Assembly (NCBI RefSeq): GCF_030936135.1 | Contig: NC_082603.1 | Location: forward strand, 33,233,236 to 33,297,235 | Direction: 5' to 3' | Origin: Gavia stellata | Lineage: Eukaryota; Chordata; Aves; Gaviiformes; Gaviidae | DNA length: 64,000 nt | Shown here: positions 12,301 to 27,300 of the stretch, in pieces | Position numbering within the stretch: the stretch's first letter is position 1 | Layout of the letters: every line of letters begins with the position of its first letter | Made by a program: the position numbers and the translations under genes | The notes under the pieces: model-generated | Told to the model about the DNA's origin: nothing | What the model saw: the letters and a program-made list of their open reading frames with translations, nothing else | Database searches by the model: none

Positions 12301-15300
12301 ACGTGCTCTAACCAGAAGTTCGGCTTTACTGATTTCTCCAGGGTGGAGCACTCAGTCCTGCTGCTACCAACCCGTTCAGACTGCATGAAGGAAACTGGGC
12401 TTCCTTTAACGTGCTGAGCATTCATGAGACTCTCCCTCCTGACAGAAGTCTGGAGGAGGCCTCTTAATACAAACTCAACAGTTTTCACAGTTTATAGGGA
12501 TTAGTCTGGCCTTGAAAGTTGACCCAGATCTGCACCGAAGTGCTCGTATTGGAGTACCTCATGGTACTTCGGGCCAGCCAAGTAGAGACCAAGGTCTGTC
12601 TTTCAAAACTTGTATTGCTTATTTGTCTCCTGACATTAGGATGCTTTAATTCTGGATCTTTTTACTTTTTCATGCTGCTACTTGTTTAGAAAAACAAAAG
12701 AAAAGGTAAAATTGTCTCATTTTTTTATTTAGCTATTATGGGGGATCATAGCTCTGTTTAAAATCTGTTACCAATCCTTCCTACCAGGATCATGGTGGCA
12801 CTGAACCTGCAAGCAGCGAAGAAGACCCAAGTTTGGAAGTTGTCATGAAAAGCTTGACCGATGAGGAATCCAACAAAGCTGTAAGTGACTTAAAGCAATA
12901 TTTAATGATGATCAGAGCTTAGAAAATACAGGCTTATTGCCTTGATTTGTTTTCCATCTGCCTCTGTGTTGAAGTACTACAGTGTACTTTTGTCAAATAA
13001 TATCCATTACATGTAAGAGCAGAATCAAGCTTTTAGCTTTACATACATGGACTGTTTTCATGAACTAAGCAGTCAGTATAATTTGTTAAAATATTGAGAT
13101 AAGAGGGTTTTATGTAGCATTTTGGCCTTTTCTTGAGTTCTTTCTCAGTGAGGGGATTGAGTTTCCACTCTTGCCATCCATGTGTAACAAACTTCAGAAA
13201 AAAACATGGTCTATAAATCATGTTCTTATTTATATTCATAGCTTCATAAATTCTAAGGCCAAAATGTCCATTATCATAATCTAGTCTTGCCTTCTGAATA
13301 ACATAGCTATAGAGTTACCCTCAGTAATTTCTACATCAAGCCCATAACTTTTGGTTTAATGTGGTACTGTCAGTGTGCACTGTAATAAATACTGAACTTC
13401 TCATTGATACAGATGGGGTTTTTTGTTGTTTAGTATGTCAGGATTGTGCATTATCAGAAATCTGAAAGTCCTTCAGGGTGCAGCTCTAATCTCTTTTTTT
13501 TGGACTCTATGTTAAAAGTTTAAAATGGAAAACTACTAAACATGCTGAAGAGTGACTAACCTAGAGGTACATAAAATTTGCTAAGACAGTCTTTTTGTCC
13601 AACAGCCTACTCCTTTTTCAAGGAGTACATTGCCTGAGACTTGCTGTGCATACACAGTTTGTGTGTGCTGTCCTCAGCTAAGGAAACATGACATTTCTGG
13701 ATTATTTTGTCTTAGATGTCGTCTTCTTGCTCCGTAATGTCTTTTGCAAAGAATGTCCTGGGTTCTGGAAATATGAATTGAATATACATAATATTCTATA
13801 GCTAGTAAGTATTTAATTAACAAGTCTGTGATCTCTGAGAGTTAGGAAGTGTTATGTGCTATTCAAGCATCACGATTAACCACCCATATAAAATGGATTG
13901 GTTTGTGTTCCTAATGGATTACACAAAAGTTGAATTATTTGTATTTGGTAGCCTTGTGCAGAATCCTCCTTTGATGCACTGGAATATAAATTAATCAGAG
14001 TTTTATTGTATGTATTTACAGGTGTAATTCACCTGGTTTTATTGCTGTTCTTGCTCAACTTGGCAAGAAACTTTTGAGGAATTACGACGTAATATGAAAA
14101 ATCGCTCAAAGACTGACGTGGATAAAAATATATAAAATATATTGTACAAAAATGAACTCTTGGTGTAGGATATTGTGCTGTGCAGCTTTTTGAAAGGTAT
14201 TAGAGGAAGCATGAATTTAATGAAAAAAAAAAATTGCAGCAAGCCAAGATAGGTGTGGAGGGAAGATGCTGCTGGAACAACAAGGAATGCAGAATATATG
14301 GGCAGCTTCTTTTCGAACTGGAGGAAAGAAAGAAGGCAACTGTGGAGCCAAAGTTACAGTATTTTAGACTGAAAGGTAAAACAAAGAAAAAGATAAAGCA
14401 TTGGTGGTAAGAGTTGTCCAGAGCAGGGCAATGTTAGAAAGGTAAGAGAAGACAAAGGCATGGATTTGTTGAGAGCCTCTAGGTGAGGAGAACAGGAGTG
14501 TAGTACTTAACTTAGTTTTTCTTTCCCACTGTCCATACCATCTCATCTTCCTACTTAAATTGTTCACGTAACCGCAACTGGCTGCTACAATTAGACTGGA
14601 TATTAGGAAAAACTTCTGCACTGAAAGGGTTGTCAGACACTGGAACGGGCTGCCCAGGGAGGTGGTTGAGTCACCATCCCTGGAGGTATTCAAAAGACGT
14701 GTGGATGAGGCGCTTAGGGACATGGTTTAGTGGTGGACTTAGCAGGGTTAAGTTTACGGTTGGACTCGATGATCTTAAAGGTCATTTCCAACCTAAATCA
14801 TTCTATGATTCTAATGCTTTATCCAGCAGGCCAATGTTGTTATCCCCGCTGTGACACAGAGGGGAAGCGACCTGTCCTGGGTTACTGGCAAGACCAGGAG
14901 GCAGTGAATGTGCCACTCTTCTGGCTGCTGCGTAGCCCTGCCTTCATTCAATGGATATTTGCTTAGAGCGGACTCAATGATTTTTCCATTAGATAAATAG
15001 ATACTGAAAAGTTAACGGCTAGGAAGTGGATTTAGAAAAGTATTCAAATGCCTATAGATCCATAGCAAAGTACTCAAATGTGTACAGATCCAACTGCTCA
15101 TTCCATAATGCCTTCAGATGGGCCAACCCTTCGTTTAGAGGCATAAATGGATGAAAAATGGTGGCAAAAGCCAGTTTCGTAACTTCAGCGTTTTCTTTCA
15201 ATCGGGATTTTACAATTATGTGGCAAACATTTCTAAGTGTATCTTATTTTTATAAACGCTGATGGTTGTGATCAGTCCCTTCTGACCAGAAGGAAATGGG

Positions 15301-18300
15301 TTTGTAGTCATATTGGCATTAAGACTTTGACACTGCAGTGCAGCACAAGACAGCTCCTTATTTTGAGGAAAAGAGATTTCTCTTGCAGTCTTTTAGTGAC
15401 TGTTGAGGCAAAAAACCCCAGTGCCTTGTTTTTCATAGCATGACGGTTGCTACTAGAGCCTAATGCTACTTCACCATTGTTATTGAATTTCTCAGTCGTA
15501 TGTCAGGAGAAATCAGGAATGTAAAAGTCAACATGTAAGATCAAGTTCACTGAGTAAATAAAAAGTATGTGCTTATCAGCAGAGATCTTCCACAAGTATG
15601 TACAGCTCAAAGCACGGGCAGGACGTCTTACCAAGTGACAGCTGTAATAAAAAAAAAATTAAAAATTCAAATCATTCTCTATTCATTTGTTGCTGATAAA
15701 TTTGTCAGTCTCTCCCAAAATACTTTTTGTTGTCACTTCATCACTTTGAAAAGTATAAAGTTATATAATGGACATCATTGTAGACTTGGATGATAAGAGC
15801 GGGAGAAAGAAAACAACTTTAATTCTGAACTGGAGCCAATGGAAGTGTTAGGCAAACTCTGCAAGCTTATTAGCTGAGGTTTGAGGTGGCCTGATAGAAG
15901 GCGGTGGTTTTCTGAGGACTGTAGCTTTCCTTAAGGTGTCTTTGGAAAAGAATTGATATATGGGGCTTTGAGATGCTCACAAAACTTTTAACTTTACAAA
16001 GGTGAAAATGGCTTGAGCAGTCGTTGTGTGTGCTCTGAAGCACCTCGCATCATTAGTGTCCTGGCAGAGTGTGTACGTAATTCAGTGTCCTGTAGGTTGT
16101 ATAATTAAACTGTTGTTTGCTGTGTGAGAATGGATTCATTTTCCTCAGAAGATTTGAACTTGGAACAATAATCTGTCTTTAACACACAGAGAAAACATGT
16201 CCTTGAAACATTGGCAAAGAGGAGAGGCTTTGTAAAAATGCTTTTGGATGCATTTGAGGGAATTGACTTAGATTAAACCAGTTGGGTCGCACGTTTATGA
16301 CAAATTCTGAGTGTACAATACAATTCAGTGCTCAAGGGGCTGGAAATCTTTTTATTTTGTCCAGGCATCTCTAGCATAGTCTGAGTTAAATGGAGAAGAT
16401 TAGAGAGATTTAAAGGTGATGCTTGGTGCTTACTTGACATGCAAGATGAAGTTTCAGAATTTAGTCACATATCAGAATGAAAAAGGGAAGTATGAAATAT
16501 TTTTTCATTGCTCATTAAAACAATCTCTCGTAAAATGACAAAGCAGTCTTCCCATTTGTCCCTGACACCTCTGATAATAAAATGAGATCACCACTTTCTT
16601 TTTTTTTTTTATCCATTTGGATAATACTTACAGTTGCATAGTTACAGCAAGCTTGGAGAAAAATGCAGGGAAAAGAAATGCGGAAAATAAAAGCCTGTGG
16701 GGCTTGGCATAATTTAACATAATAAAACTTCAGGAAACAAGGCCAGTATTTTCAAGCTTGGTTACCTAAAATTTGATTTATGTATTTCTTTTTAAATATA
16801 TGAAATGTCATCTTAATTAGAAATTCTTTTGAGATGCAGAATATCTCTGTTGTCTTTTGAAGTTGGTACTCAGCTTTTCCGAAAACTAGGCTGTTTATCA
16901 GGTTTTTTTAACATGGGGTAAGATAACTAACTAATACTGTGATCAAAGTGGCCTAAGTTTGGCTAAGAGCTAACAAAGGGAGGACACTGTAACTGTCTGG
17001 AAGCAGTTGTAGAAGTAGAAGAGGAAAAATATTCTTTAGTGTATTGCAAGGATATGGAAAGAAATTAGGATACAAGTGGAGCCTGTGATAGAAGTGCCAT
17101 TGTTTGAGATACTTATAATGAGGCTGGATGATGCATATTAAGCAGTTACTTTATTTAAGTGCTGGCAGCATGCTCGGTGCTGCTGAGGACTACCGAAAAA
17201 GGGGAAGGGGAAGGAAAGAACAGATGACTTGGAACCCCTTCCTGCTGTAGGCACCAAAGGGTCTGTACAGCTACCTGTGTGCTAGAGGTTCGGCACACAG
17301 GTACCTGCATGTTTCCACACGGCATGGGAATTGCTGTCCCAGTCACCCCAGAGGACGTGCTTCCTTCTTCTTTAGAGCTTCTTATTGCTCAGGAACAATA
17401 CAGACCATGCGTGATCATCTCTTCCCAAAAAATCTTTTCCTTATATTGCACGCCTTCAAAACTGTTGGGTGTGTTTTAAAAAATTCCTGATATTCCCTGT
17501 ATTCATACTAGCTTTTCCTCTTTTAAGTTCTGGGGTTTAGCTTTGCGCTGTGCTACAAATGTACTTACATGAAGAAATATCACTGTGTTTGCCTAGAATC
17601 ATTATTTTGAGTTTTGGGGGATATTTTATTTAAGCTAATGAGACATTTTCAATACACCTCACTTTCTTTTTTGACTTTTTAGGATGGGAAATGTAAAGCT
17701 GACAAACCAGTGGTGGCGGATCAGCAGGAAGTGGAGGAGCAGCTCCCAGAAAATGTATGTGTGTTTATGTTAACCAATAAGGTGGGGTTCTGGGGGCTTG
17801 ATCTAGTTGAAGACTGAGTGATTTATGGGGGGAAGGGGTTAACTGGGGAGACATTAAAATCATTTTCTTGCAGAGAAACTTAAAAAATTACTTGCTTCTC
17901 TGGAAGTATGTGGAAATAGTCACACAGGATAATGTCAAGGATGTTCTTTGCTGTTTAAAAGTTTAAAAAAAGCCAAAAAACACCAAAACCAAACAAAAAA
18001 CCAAAGAACCTGTGTTATTTGGTATGAGAGGCACAGCTGAGAAAGGTGAAGTCCTGTCCCTGCTTCCTACATGAGCATTTCTGAGAAGCACAGTTACCCA
18101 GTCATCCTGATTTTCCATTTTTTTTATGAAGAGAATGTTTTCAGTTCATCTATGGTTATTGCTTTTTTTCCCTTCTATTGACTTAGTGGATTTAGGAAGG
18201 TATGACAATCAACAACTAATGATGATGTCTGCCTAACATGCCTTTCTGTGATTGATAACTGATCTCTTTTGCTTCTGCTTTGCTTTGCTTTTAGGTCCTC

Positions 18301-21300
18301 AACCAGATCAAACAATCTAAATCTTCAACAAAAGTACCAGTCAACTTACAGGAGATACCCCTGGTGCCAGCACCTACTTACCTTTCTCCAGAGGCAGAAG
18401 TCACCAGCCGTAGTATGAACCAGTTATTTTTTCCAGAAATATAGTGTGCATTTAGTACCCTAACCCAGGATGTATTTTTTCTTTTTTTTTCCAGATAACT
18501 TTTGCTGAGATTTTTTCTTTGAGCGTTCAATGACCTATTTTATTTTATAAAGTGTTTGTATTTTTCTCTCATTTTATAATTTTTGAGAGCATGAAGATGT
18601 CTTTGTTTTACTTGACTTTTATGTACAAAGGCATTGCTCCTCTTTTTAACTATAATAGAAGGAAAGGCAATCTGGGACATCCTGTCCGTTTCATAGTGCT
18701 GGAACATGGCCTTATCTGTCCTGAATGGAATATACCTTGTCATTGTGATCTGAATTGTATAGGTTATAACTGAATTAAATGTCTTCACAGACATTTACTC
18801 TGAATATTTAATCCCAGAACTCTGGACTCATTCTGATTTAGAGACTTCAGAAGTGACTCAGAGACGTCTTCTAGTTCGATTTCGATTTGTAAACTTGAAG
18901 AGCAAAATATGAGAGCTTCATTAGTTGCTCTCATACAATTCCTTTGATTGTTCTTATTGTCTCATTGAATAGTGTGACTTATTTCTTTACTTTTTCATGT
19001 TCTTTAGGTGTCTTTACACCCCCGTTGCCTGTGGATCCAGCAACGTGTCCCATAGTTCCAGGGCAGGAGATGACTATAGAGATATCTAAGGGTCGGTCAG
19101 GCCTAGGACTCAGCATTGTCGGCGGTAAAGACACTCCGCTGGTGAGTTTCTGTTAAACCAATATTTACTGTCTCTGTTAAAGGATAGGAAGGCAAAGAAA
19201 ACATAGAAACTAATGATGCCATTAATCTGTAATTGCTCTAATGAATTGCTCAGTACAGGGAGGAGAAACCAGCAATTACCATCTCCAATAACACATTGAC
19301 AATTTTGCCTTGTATCAGATCAGTTGTTTTCTGTTCCTGTTCACATTGAAAGGTTTGTGTTTCGGTAGTGCTTTCTGCTATGGTCAGAGTTTACAAATAT
19401 GCGTTCTTTTTTAACCATTGTGAATTAAAAGTTTCAAACAGGTAAGTTACCAGAATGGTTGGACTAGAAATTAATGTCACAGAGGTAGAGCTACTTCAGC
19501 AAGGATAACACCTCCATGCTTAGTAGCTGTTTAAACAAACGGTGATTTATCTCCCTGCCAACAAAAGCCCTTGCTGAACAGAGGTAAACCAAAGGTAATC
19601 TTTTATTGTTTCCTGTGTCTTTTTGCTTAATCTTGCTCTTGGCTATGCTGTTTGTAAAAAAATTATCTTCAGCTAAATTAAAATATATCAGTTCAAGTGT
19701 AAACTCAGCAAGTTAGTTATGCTAAACCCTCCTCTGCCTCTACTGTTGCTGTTTCCACTCCACTTTCCATTTAAGAGATGCTATGTTACAGTATTACAGA
19801 ATGTCAGATTGGGTTTTTTAAATGTCAAATTCAGTTCTTTCAGTAAACAAGTCTGCTGCAGAGGTATCTTTACGGGGTTCTCCTGAATCCCCTGCCGCAG
19901 AGACACTTAAGGCAAGAGAGCTGCTCTGTTATATGCAGTTGTTCCCAAAAATATCATGGTGGTGCATTATTAAGCAATGAAGTGCTGTTAGTGTCAGCAG
20001 CTACAGACAGTTGCAATGTAGTAATCCTTTTCCAGACCAAGAAAAAAGAAGGAAAAAAACCCGATGAAGTTGAAAGGAAAAAGAAAGTTTTGTTTTGCAA
20101 AGTGTAGGCTGTATCTTTTACAATATTAAAGCTGAAATTGGAAAAGGTTCAGCTTTTAGTCCCATTTATCCAAGTCTCCGATTATCTAGAGTTTGGATGA
20201 ATTGCTCTGTTTCACATGGAGATAGATCTGAGTTATGTTGAAGGCTTAAATCAGCCTATATGGTTTTCACTCTGTCCAGCCATGCACCGTTTTGTACCCA
20301 GTCCCTTTTTTGTCAAGCTCCTCAGTGTTGAGTAAATTCAAATAAGAAGTTCAGCATTAGTCATCTCTCTGCTTTTTCATTTAACTGGAATTTGGAAATA
20401 ATACATAGGAGTCTGTCAGACGCAATCTGGTACATGTCTTTCATGAGATTTTAATATAAATAAATGAAAATTATAAATATCTGCTTTACAGAGCAGATGA
20501 GAAAAATGCAAAGGATTTTATTCTTTGAATTGAGTAAATGGTTTTGGTTAAGTATTATACTTTCATTAGTTTATTCATTAAAGTGTCCTCCTAGGAATTT
20601 ATTTTAAAAATCTGTGCACTTGATTGCAGTAACTGAAATTCATGAAGGGAGGGAGGTCCAACTTCCCTCATTTCTGATCCTCGCATTACAGGACTTACCA
20701 AAATGAGTCCCTGTTTCTTTTCATATTTCTGAATCTGCTCATTCAGAGACAAGCAACGTTGTTTCATAGGAAACAAGTTGCTTTTGTGAGACCACAGTCT
20801 AATCTGATCGTTTACCATGTGCAGAGACCCTCTCTGGGATTCTGCATAACTTGCTTATCCAAAACGGTGCGTGCAAACCCCTCTCCTCAAAGTAGATACC
20901 CAGGGCTGTGTCTTTAACTGGTGGGATCATCATCGCTCCGTCTACTTTATACTACTGATCTCCCCTAAATTATTTTAATGCCTTCCTTTTTTGCCATGAG
21001 GGCAAAAAAACTTTTGTTAAAGAGTTGAAATGAATTTCACATAACAAAATGAGGAGGGGTAAAAGAAAATACTACTCAGGAACACAGGAAAGTTTCTGTC
21101 TTTCTGGGTTTTGTGGACTGGAGGGGAAGAATAACAAAATTAGGTACATGGAGTGATGTATCTTGTCTTGCTTGCCATCATTTGTTTTTAACTTGGGGAT
21201 ATAGATGGACATCTTTTGTATTTTAAAAAAGGGAAAATAAAGTGACTTAGAGCTTCACTGCTTATGTATGTGTTATGCTTATGTGCCATAGAAGTTCATC

Positions 21301-24300
21301 ACTTCTGAAGATCCCATGTGGCAGAAATTGTGTATCCAAGACCCACTGTTTTCTGCAGTGTAGAGAAATTAAAATGAAGCTATAATTGGCTTCAGCAGTT
21401 CAAGTTCAGTATTTTTAGCTATTTTTGAAACGGGAGTTGTCAGATCAAAGTCAGAAAGAATGGGGATAGCACCATTCGTAGACACCTCTGCAGGCACGAA
21501 GTAGGGATGCTGTCTTTTGTACTCTTGTAGTTCAGATGGCGCACACAGACAACAGAGGTGAGATGCCCTGACGGGACCATGGAAATGTGCTTCATCGGGG
21601 ATGAGAAAAGTCATGGCAGAATAGGGGTGAATCTGTGGGAGCGGTGCCTGCGTGTGCCACAAACAGCTGCAGAGACTTTTTCTTTTACCTTTTTGTCCTC
21701 TGAGAAAGCAAGACATGAACACCCGTTTCTTCCTCCCTTTTCTACTGGTGTATCTTTATTTCATACCTGCGCAGGTGTGTAAGTGCCTACGAAACGATGA
21801 GGGATATCAACCCAGTTCCTAGGATCTCAGAAGTAATTTATTGGTACAGGGAACAGAGGGAGGCTGTGCCTTGATAGAACTTGTCAAATCTAAGGGGGCT
21901 ATGGCAAGAGTGTAAAGGCCTCATCTATGTGCTATTAAAATGCACTTGACCTCAAAATGTTTAACTGAGTGCTAGTAGTCAACGCTGGTGCACAACAGCA
22001 GCTCACGTGTGATGGGAAAAGCTCACTTTGGAATATTTTGGATCTTTCTTAAACACATGATGTACAGTCCCAGCTTTTGGAATAATAAATCTGGCAGCCT
22101 GGTAAAGGGACGCAGTGCTTCAAAATGAAATACAGAGTGCAACTTTTAAGTCATAACCTTAGGAATCTCATCAGAAATCACCGAGTAGAGATCTGAAAAA
22201 TACAGCCTGTGAGCAGGGAGGTTAATTTGTTCAGGAGGTTGGAAAGTGATGTCTTAACCCCTGTGAAATGTTTTTTGTTGAGAAGATGACCATCCTATTA
22301 GACTTGCAAAACCTTTCAAATTGAGTGTATTATAAGCAAGGACCGTGGCTGTGTGCTTAGGGGAGCAGGAGAGCATCAGCTGGAAAGACATGCTTGTAGA
22401 AAAGGCACGGGGAAGGAAGGATTGTCCTTGAGACTTGTCTTCATGTCATTGATCTTTAGACTGCTATAGCCCTTAAGCAGTCCTATTTCATTTTATTCTA
22501 AGGGTTGATTTTTTTTTTTTTTTCTTCGCTGTCTTTCATTTCACCTTCCCATGTACCCCTGAGAGAACACAACACATGGCCTTTGCTTTAAAGCAATTAA
22601 ACTGCAGAGTGGAGCTGGCTGAAGTACAGGGCTTTCAATTTGTGAGAAGATTTTTTTTTTTTGGTTGTAGTCCAATCAAACTTGTAAAAGTAACCTCAGA
22701 GTGGGAGTTAAAAAAAAAAAAAAAAGTGTTTTCAGAAACATCCCAAAACAAGGTTTGAGGCTCTAACTCTGCTCCCCAGGACACTGTCCTGCCCTCTCGT
22801 CCCCCCAGTTGCTGAATTGTGTATAAATGCTTGTCAGCTCCACCACTGCTAATAGCAGCCATAAACCTGACAGGGGTGTCATTGTCACTCGGCAGCTGCC
22901 AGTGCTCCCAGGGCGCCTGAACCGCTCCAGCCGCAGGACGCCCGGGATTCATGAATGCGGCAGACCTGTTTGGGCAACGCCTGCGGTGCAGCTCTGAGAG
23001 CCGCAGGCACTGCAAACCCCAGCGTGCTGGGCAGGATGCTCGTGCTTGGGCTGCCGGCTCCGAGCCTGGACAAGCTGTGACTCTTAGTTAGATGTGGAGT
23101 TCAGCTTTCAGACTTGGGCTTTCACGGCAGCGAGCCAGCGTTGGCACGACCAGCTGCTCAAGGCTGCACAGGCTGGGACCGTGCGGGTCCGGGACGAATA
23201 ACCAGCCCTGCAGGATACAGGACTGGCAGCTCCAGATAGTCCAGTAGTTCACCATAAATTTAGGAAATGTTCCTCAGTTATTCTGCTTTTGATTCATTTC
23301 ATTCTACGTAAGTTGTTTTAAGGCAAATAATTTAGTTTCAAGTAATGGGCTTTTTCCTCCAAAACTGTTTTGTTAGAAAGTTTCTGTGAGGTTTTTTTCT
23401 TAAATCGTCTGAGAACAGGGCATCAAGGAATTGTTTAAAAAAAGGTGTCCCGGTACTCCTCCAGATGGCATGTGGGGTTAAATCATCTGAACCCCATTGT
23501 CACCCCAGAGTGGGTGAATGCTGCGATGTCTTGTCCAGTCAGCAACTTGCAATGAGCCATTCTCTTTAAAACAGGATTGTCAATTTACAGGGATTTTATT
23601 CTTGGCAGCGCATGGAAAAAGCATCGCTCTAAGATACAAACATTTTTTTAGTAGGTGGGAGCACTGTTTTACTTCCAGCTGAATAATTTAGTAATGGTTG
23701 AGTTGATTACTCGTAGTTATTGACTCTGTATTTGCTGCCCGGGTGATTAAGACACTCAGACATGCCGGAGGGAATTCAGCAGTTCAAGGCCAGTGGAGGC
23801 TGGTACAGGGACATTCCCTCCAGGCAGAGTTAGAAAACCCTGGGAGTGGAGGAGAGCGCAGAGGCTCAGCTGGGGCTTGAAATCACAGTTAAGTAGTGAA
23901 GAGGCACCTATGATAGAAAAAAAAGATTGCAGGAGCAGTAACCTAGGGGCTCTTTGGAGGTGGAGTAGCTGGGAGGCAGGCAAGTGTATTATCTGAACCT
24001 TACATGGAATGGAAGACAAGAAGCGTACTTTATCCTGTGTCTTTTCTATTGAAAATAACAACAAACCTCTTATTGCAGAATCCTCATACTGGGTTGTCTA
24101 CTTTGAATTTGGTAAATAATTTTATTTTTTTTACTTTTGCTTTCAGCTGGCTTTAATAAAAGGCATTTCTAAGGCAATTAACAAACTTTAAGGTACTCCC
24201 TCTGTAAAATAAAGTGATCCACAAAGCCAGGGAACTGGAACACTTTAGCAATGCTCCAAAAAGTAACAGAATATGCCTGCGCTCAGCTAACACTAGTTGG

Positions 24301-27300
24301 TGTGAGAGCTGGTAACGCCGGAGTCGGAGAGGACAAAGCTTTTCTAATCACCTCAGTTAGCCCAGAAGGCTTTCTTGCTTGCGGCGGAGCAGGGGGAGCT
24401 TCGTGATGATGGGGATGCAGTTTGACAGAAGAATATTTAGATTCATTCTGTCAGTCCAGGTGAGTCATACCTTGCATAAACCCCATCTTGTTAAGGAAGG
24501 GCAAGGGAATAATCAAGAAAGCTGTGACTTTAAATTGCAGCTGTTCAAGACCTGATGTTTGCCCCTGGAGCTGTGAGGGCTAATTACCCTGCTAATATCT
24601 CCACGCTGCCAAGAGCAGGCTGTTACTAATACCGAAGCCAAGTCTGATATCTCTGTTTTGTGCCGTGCTGCAGTCAGCAGTGGGAACCTACCTAAACATG
24701 AGGACTGATGTGACTTCTGTGTTACTAAACAAACAGGTTCTCCCTTGGTTGAGCTTTCTTCCCTCCTTCCCACCTCAGTTATATTTAGATTCAGGCAAAA
24801 ATAACTTCATCAGTTACAGACAGCCGAGGTCTGAGCGACTTTGTAGACAGTCATCAAGTGCAGCTAAGAATGAAGCTGTTTTAGTGGAATATGCTTACCT
24901 TGTAACTACAAATGAAAAGCAAGATACTGGCCTCAGGAGGGTTTCAGCAATACATTGGCTATAGGTACTGCTGCTGTTAAGTCTGTTGCACAATGAATGG
25001 AACAATAGAAGAAAAAATGGTAATAGAAGTCCTAAGTTTTAATTGTGGCTTGAGTATTGTAGGGGAAAAGTTTGCGGTTGGGAGGGAAAAAAAAGCAATC
25101 ACTTCTTAACCATCACCCACATTTATAAAACAGAAAGCAATTTAATGACGGAGTAGTAAATGCAGTTAGCTTGAAATTGTGAGGAATTGCTTTGACTCTT
25201 GGTTGGATAATGTTAAAATGAAATTGGTGGATTCATCATAATTCCAGAACGATGTTAGCTTACAACAGCATGGAAAAAACCCAAACTGCTTTGTACATGA
25301 GTTATCACAAATGGGAATTAGAGTAGTAAGTTTTGCAAATCATGTATTTGATGGATCTTTGGCAAGGGTTTAGCTGACTGTATGGCTAGCTTGAGTAGCA
25401 GTGTCTTGCTTGAAGAAGTTGGTGTCTTCCAGGAGTGTAAATCAACCATAAAATTTAAGCTAACAATATACAAAAGCAGTAGGACTTGTCAGAATGGACG
25501 TCAGGAGTGTCTTGCTGCTGGTTGAAAGCACTGGCTTTTGGCTTCCTGTGTCATGTGCATTCAGGATCTCATGCATTCTTTATAACCTGTGTTATGCACT
25601 GTACACTGTAAATTTTCATATTTTTTTATTTAATAAAATAATGAGAGTGAGAGAGTTAACATTTTAATATGTAGTTCTGTGTTTTATTATTCCCTCTAAA
25701 ATGAGCATGTATACTTTCTGAAAAACTTTGGTTTGCTTTGGCATGTGATTCATAGAAACATAGCTCTTTCTATCATTCTGACTTAAGTCATATATTTTTA
25801 CACTAAACATCTTATTACCTTAGTTTTATTATTTCAGAATCAAAGGAGAGCTTGCAAATGTCTATGACTGCAGACCGAAGGAATGTTAATGAATAGTGCC
25901 ATTGAATTTTCAGGTTTTAGCTTTTCTGATCTTAGAGAATATAACTGTAAGCAAAAATATTATGCAAGCTGAATAAAATTTAAATAAATAAGGACCAGAT
26001 GTAACTATAGGGGCCTATAAAATGTAATACAAATATTATCCACTTCCTTAAAATAAATCTGTATTTTAGTATGAAAAATTATATTCATATTGATGTTGTG
26101 GATTAATCTTTTTTATGAAAGTTGGCAAGTGAACACCATCTCTTGCAAGGGCTTGTTCTTAAATGGGAAACAGACCTTTTGTTTTGACCTTGAGTAGAGG
26201 AGTTTTTCAGTATCATGCAATGTAAAGCATTTTTACATTAACACGGTAATACATTTTTACATTATATAGCCTGTTTTATTACAGTAGTGTTTGGCTTAGG
26301 ATTTTGGGTGCCTGTTAATGGTTTGTGAATGCTAGCAACTGCAAAATATTTGAGTGTTAGAAGGAGGTATATGCAGCACGATGCATTAGATAGACCCCTT
26401 TAAGAAGTCAAGTGATTTGCTTGGAGTTGACCTTCAGCTTTTGTTGCTGAACCGTTATCTTTTAGATTCCATTTAGATCTGCAAATGGAAGATCATAGAT
26501 CATAACATAACTGTTGTCATTTCCTTTGCCTACAAGTAACCAGCAGCTGGATTTATTTTAACTACTGAGAGATTCTTATATGGGGCTAATTCTTCAGCAA
26601 AACACACTCTGCAACTAGTTGATTTTGACTTTATCTGTGAACCGGCCTGTAAAAATGAAATGACAATTTTACTACTCTCAACAAAGTATTATGAAAGTTG
26701 AAAAGGAAATAACTAACGATATTGTACTTGCCCTGGGAAAGAGACAAATTTGTAATCCCGCAGTCAGCAAAAGCCCTTGTAGCTTTATTATCTTTAATAA
26801 ATGCTAATTTAGTATAACATTTGTAGCTATGTAGGAAATTTGTTGGAAATGTGTAATATTAGCGTAGGAAAACACAACTTGTCAACTAAATCAGAAAACA
26901 TCTTTCCTTGAATGTTGTTTTATATGTAGGCTACTTTTTTGCTTCCTCAGGAAAATACTCAAATCCATGCAGAAAGCTTCGTTTCTTACATCAAATACAT
27001 AATTATGATTAGTGGTGAGATTCGTTCACCTAACTACAGATCAAACTGAGATACAGGCACGTAAAATCATGTAATTCCAACAGTTTCCCCTGCCTGCTTT
27101 CTACCACTGCCCAACCACGTAGGTTCCCAAAAATCTGGTGTCTCTGGTTTGACCTGGACTCTCAGCATCGTTGTCTGTGTGTGCTCAGAAGTGTCTGTTC
27201 TGGGAGACAGGCAGCTTTTCCCCATATAACGCTCCCTTGGTCCGAGACAAATGGCTGGCAATGCTCTGGTGGTAGAGATAGCCTTGTAGCTAGAGGCAAG

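Larger units (their letters stand above)
12881..17682 (+). other. PATJ: PATJ intron
   Basis: Contains the + strand CR1 copy at 14590-14813 and an imperfect 27-base direct repeat at 15036-15092. Otherwise AT-rich unique sequence in which I see no gene. Confidence 0.85.
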
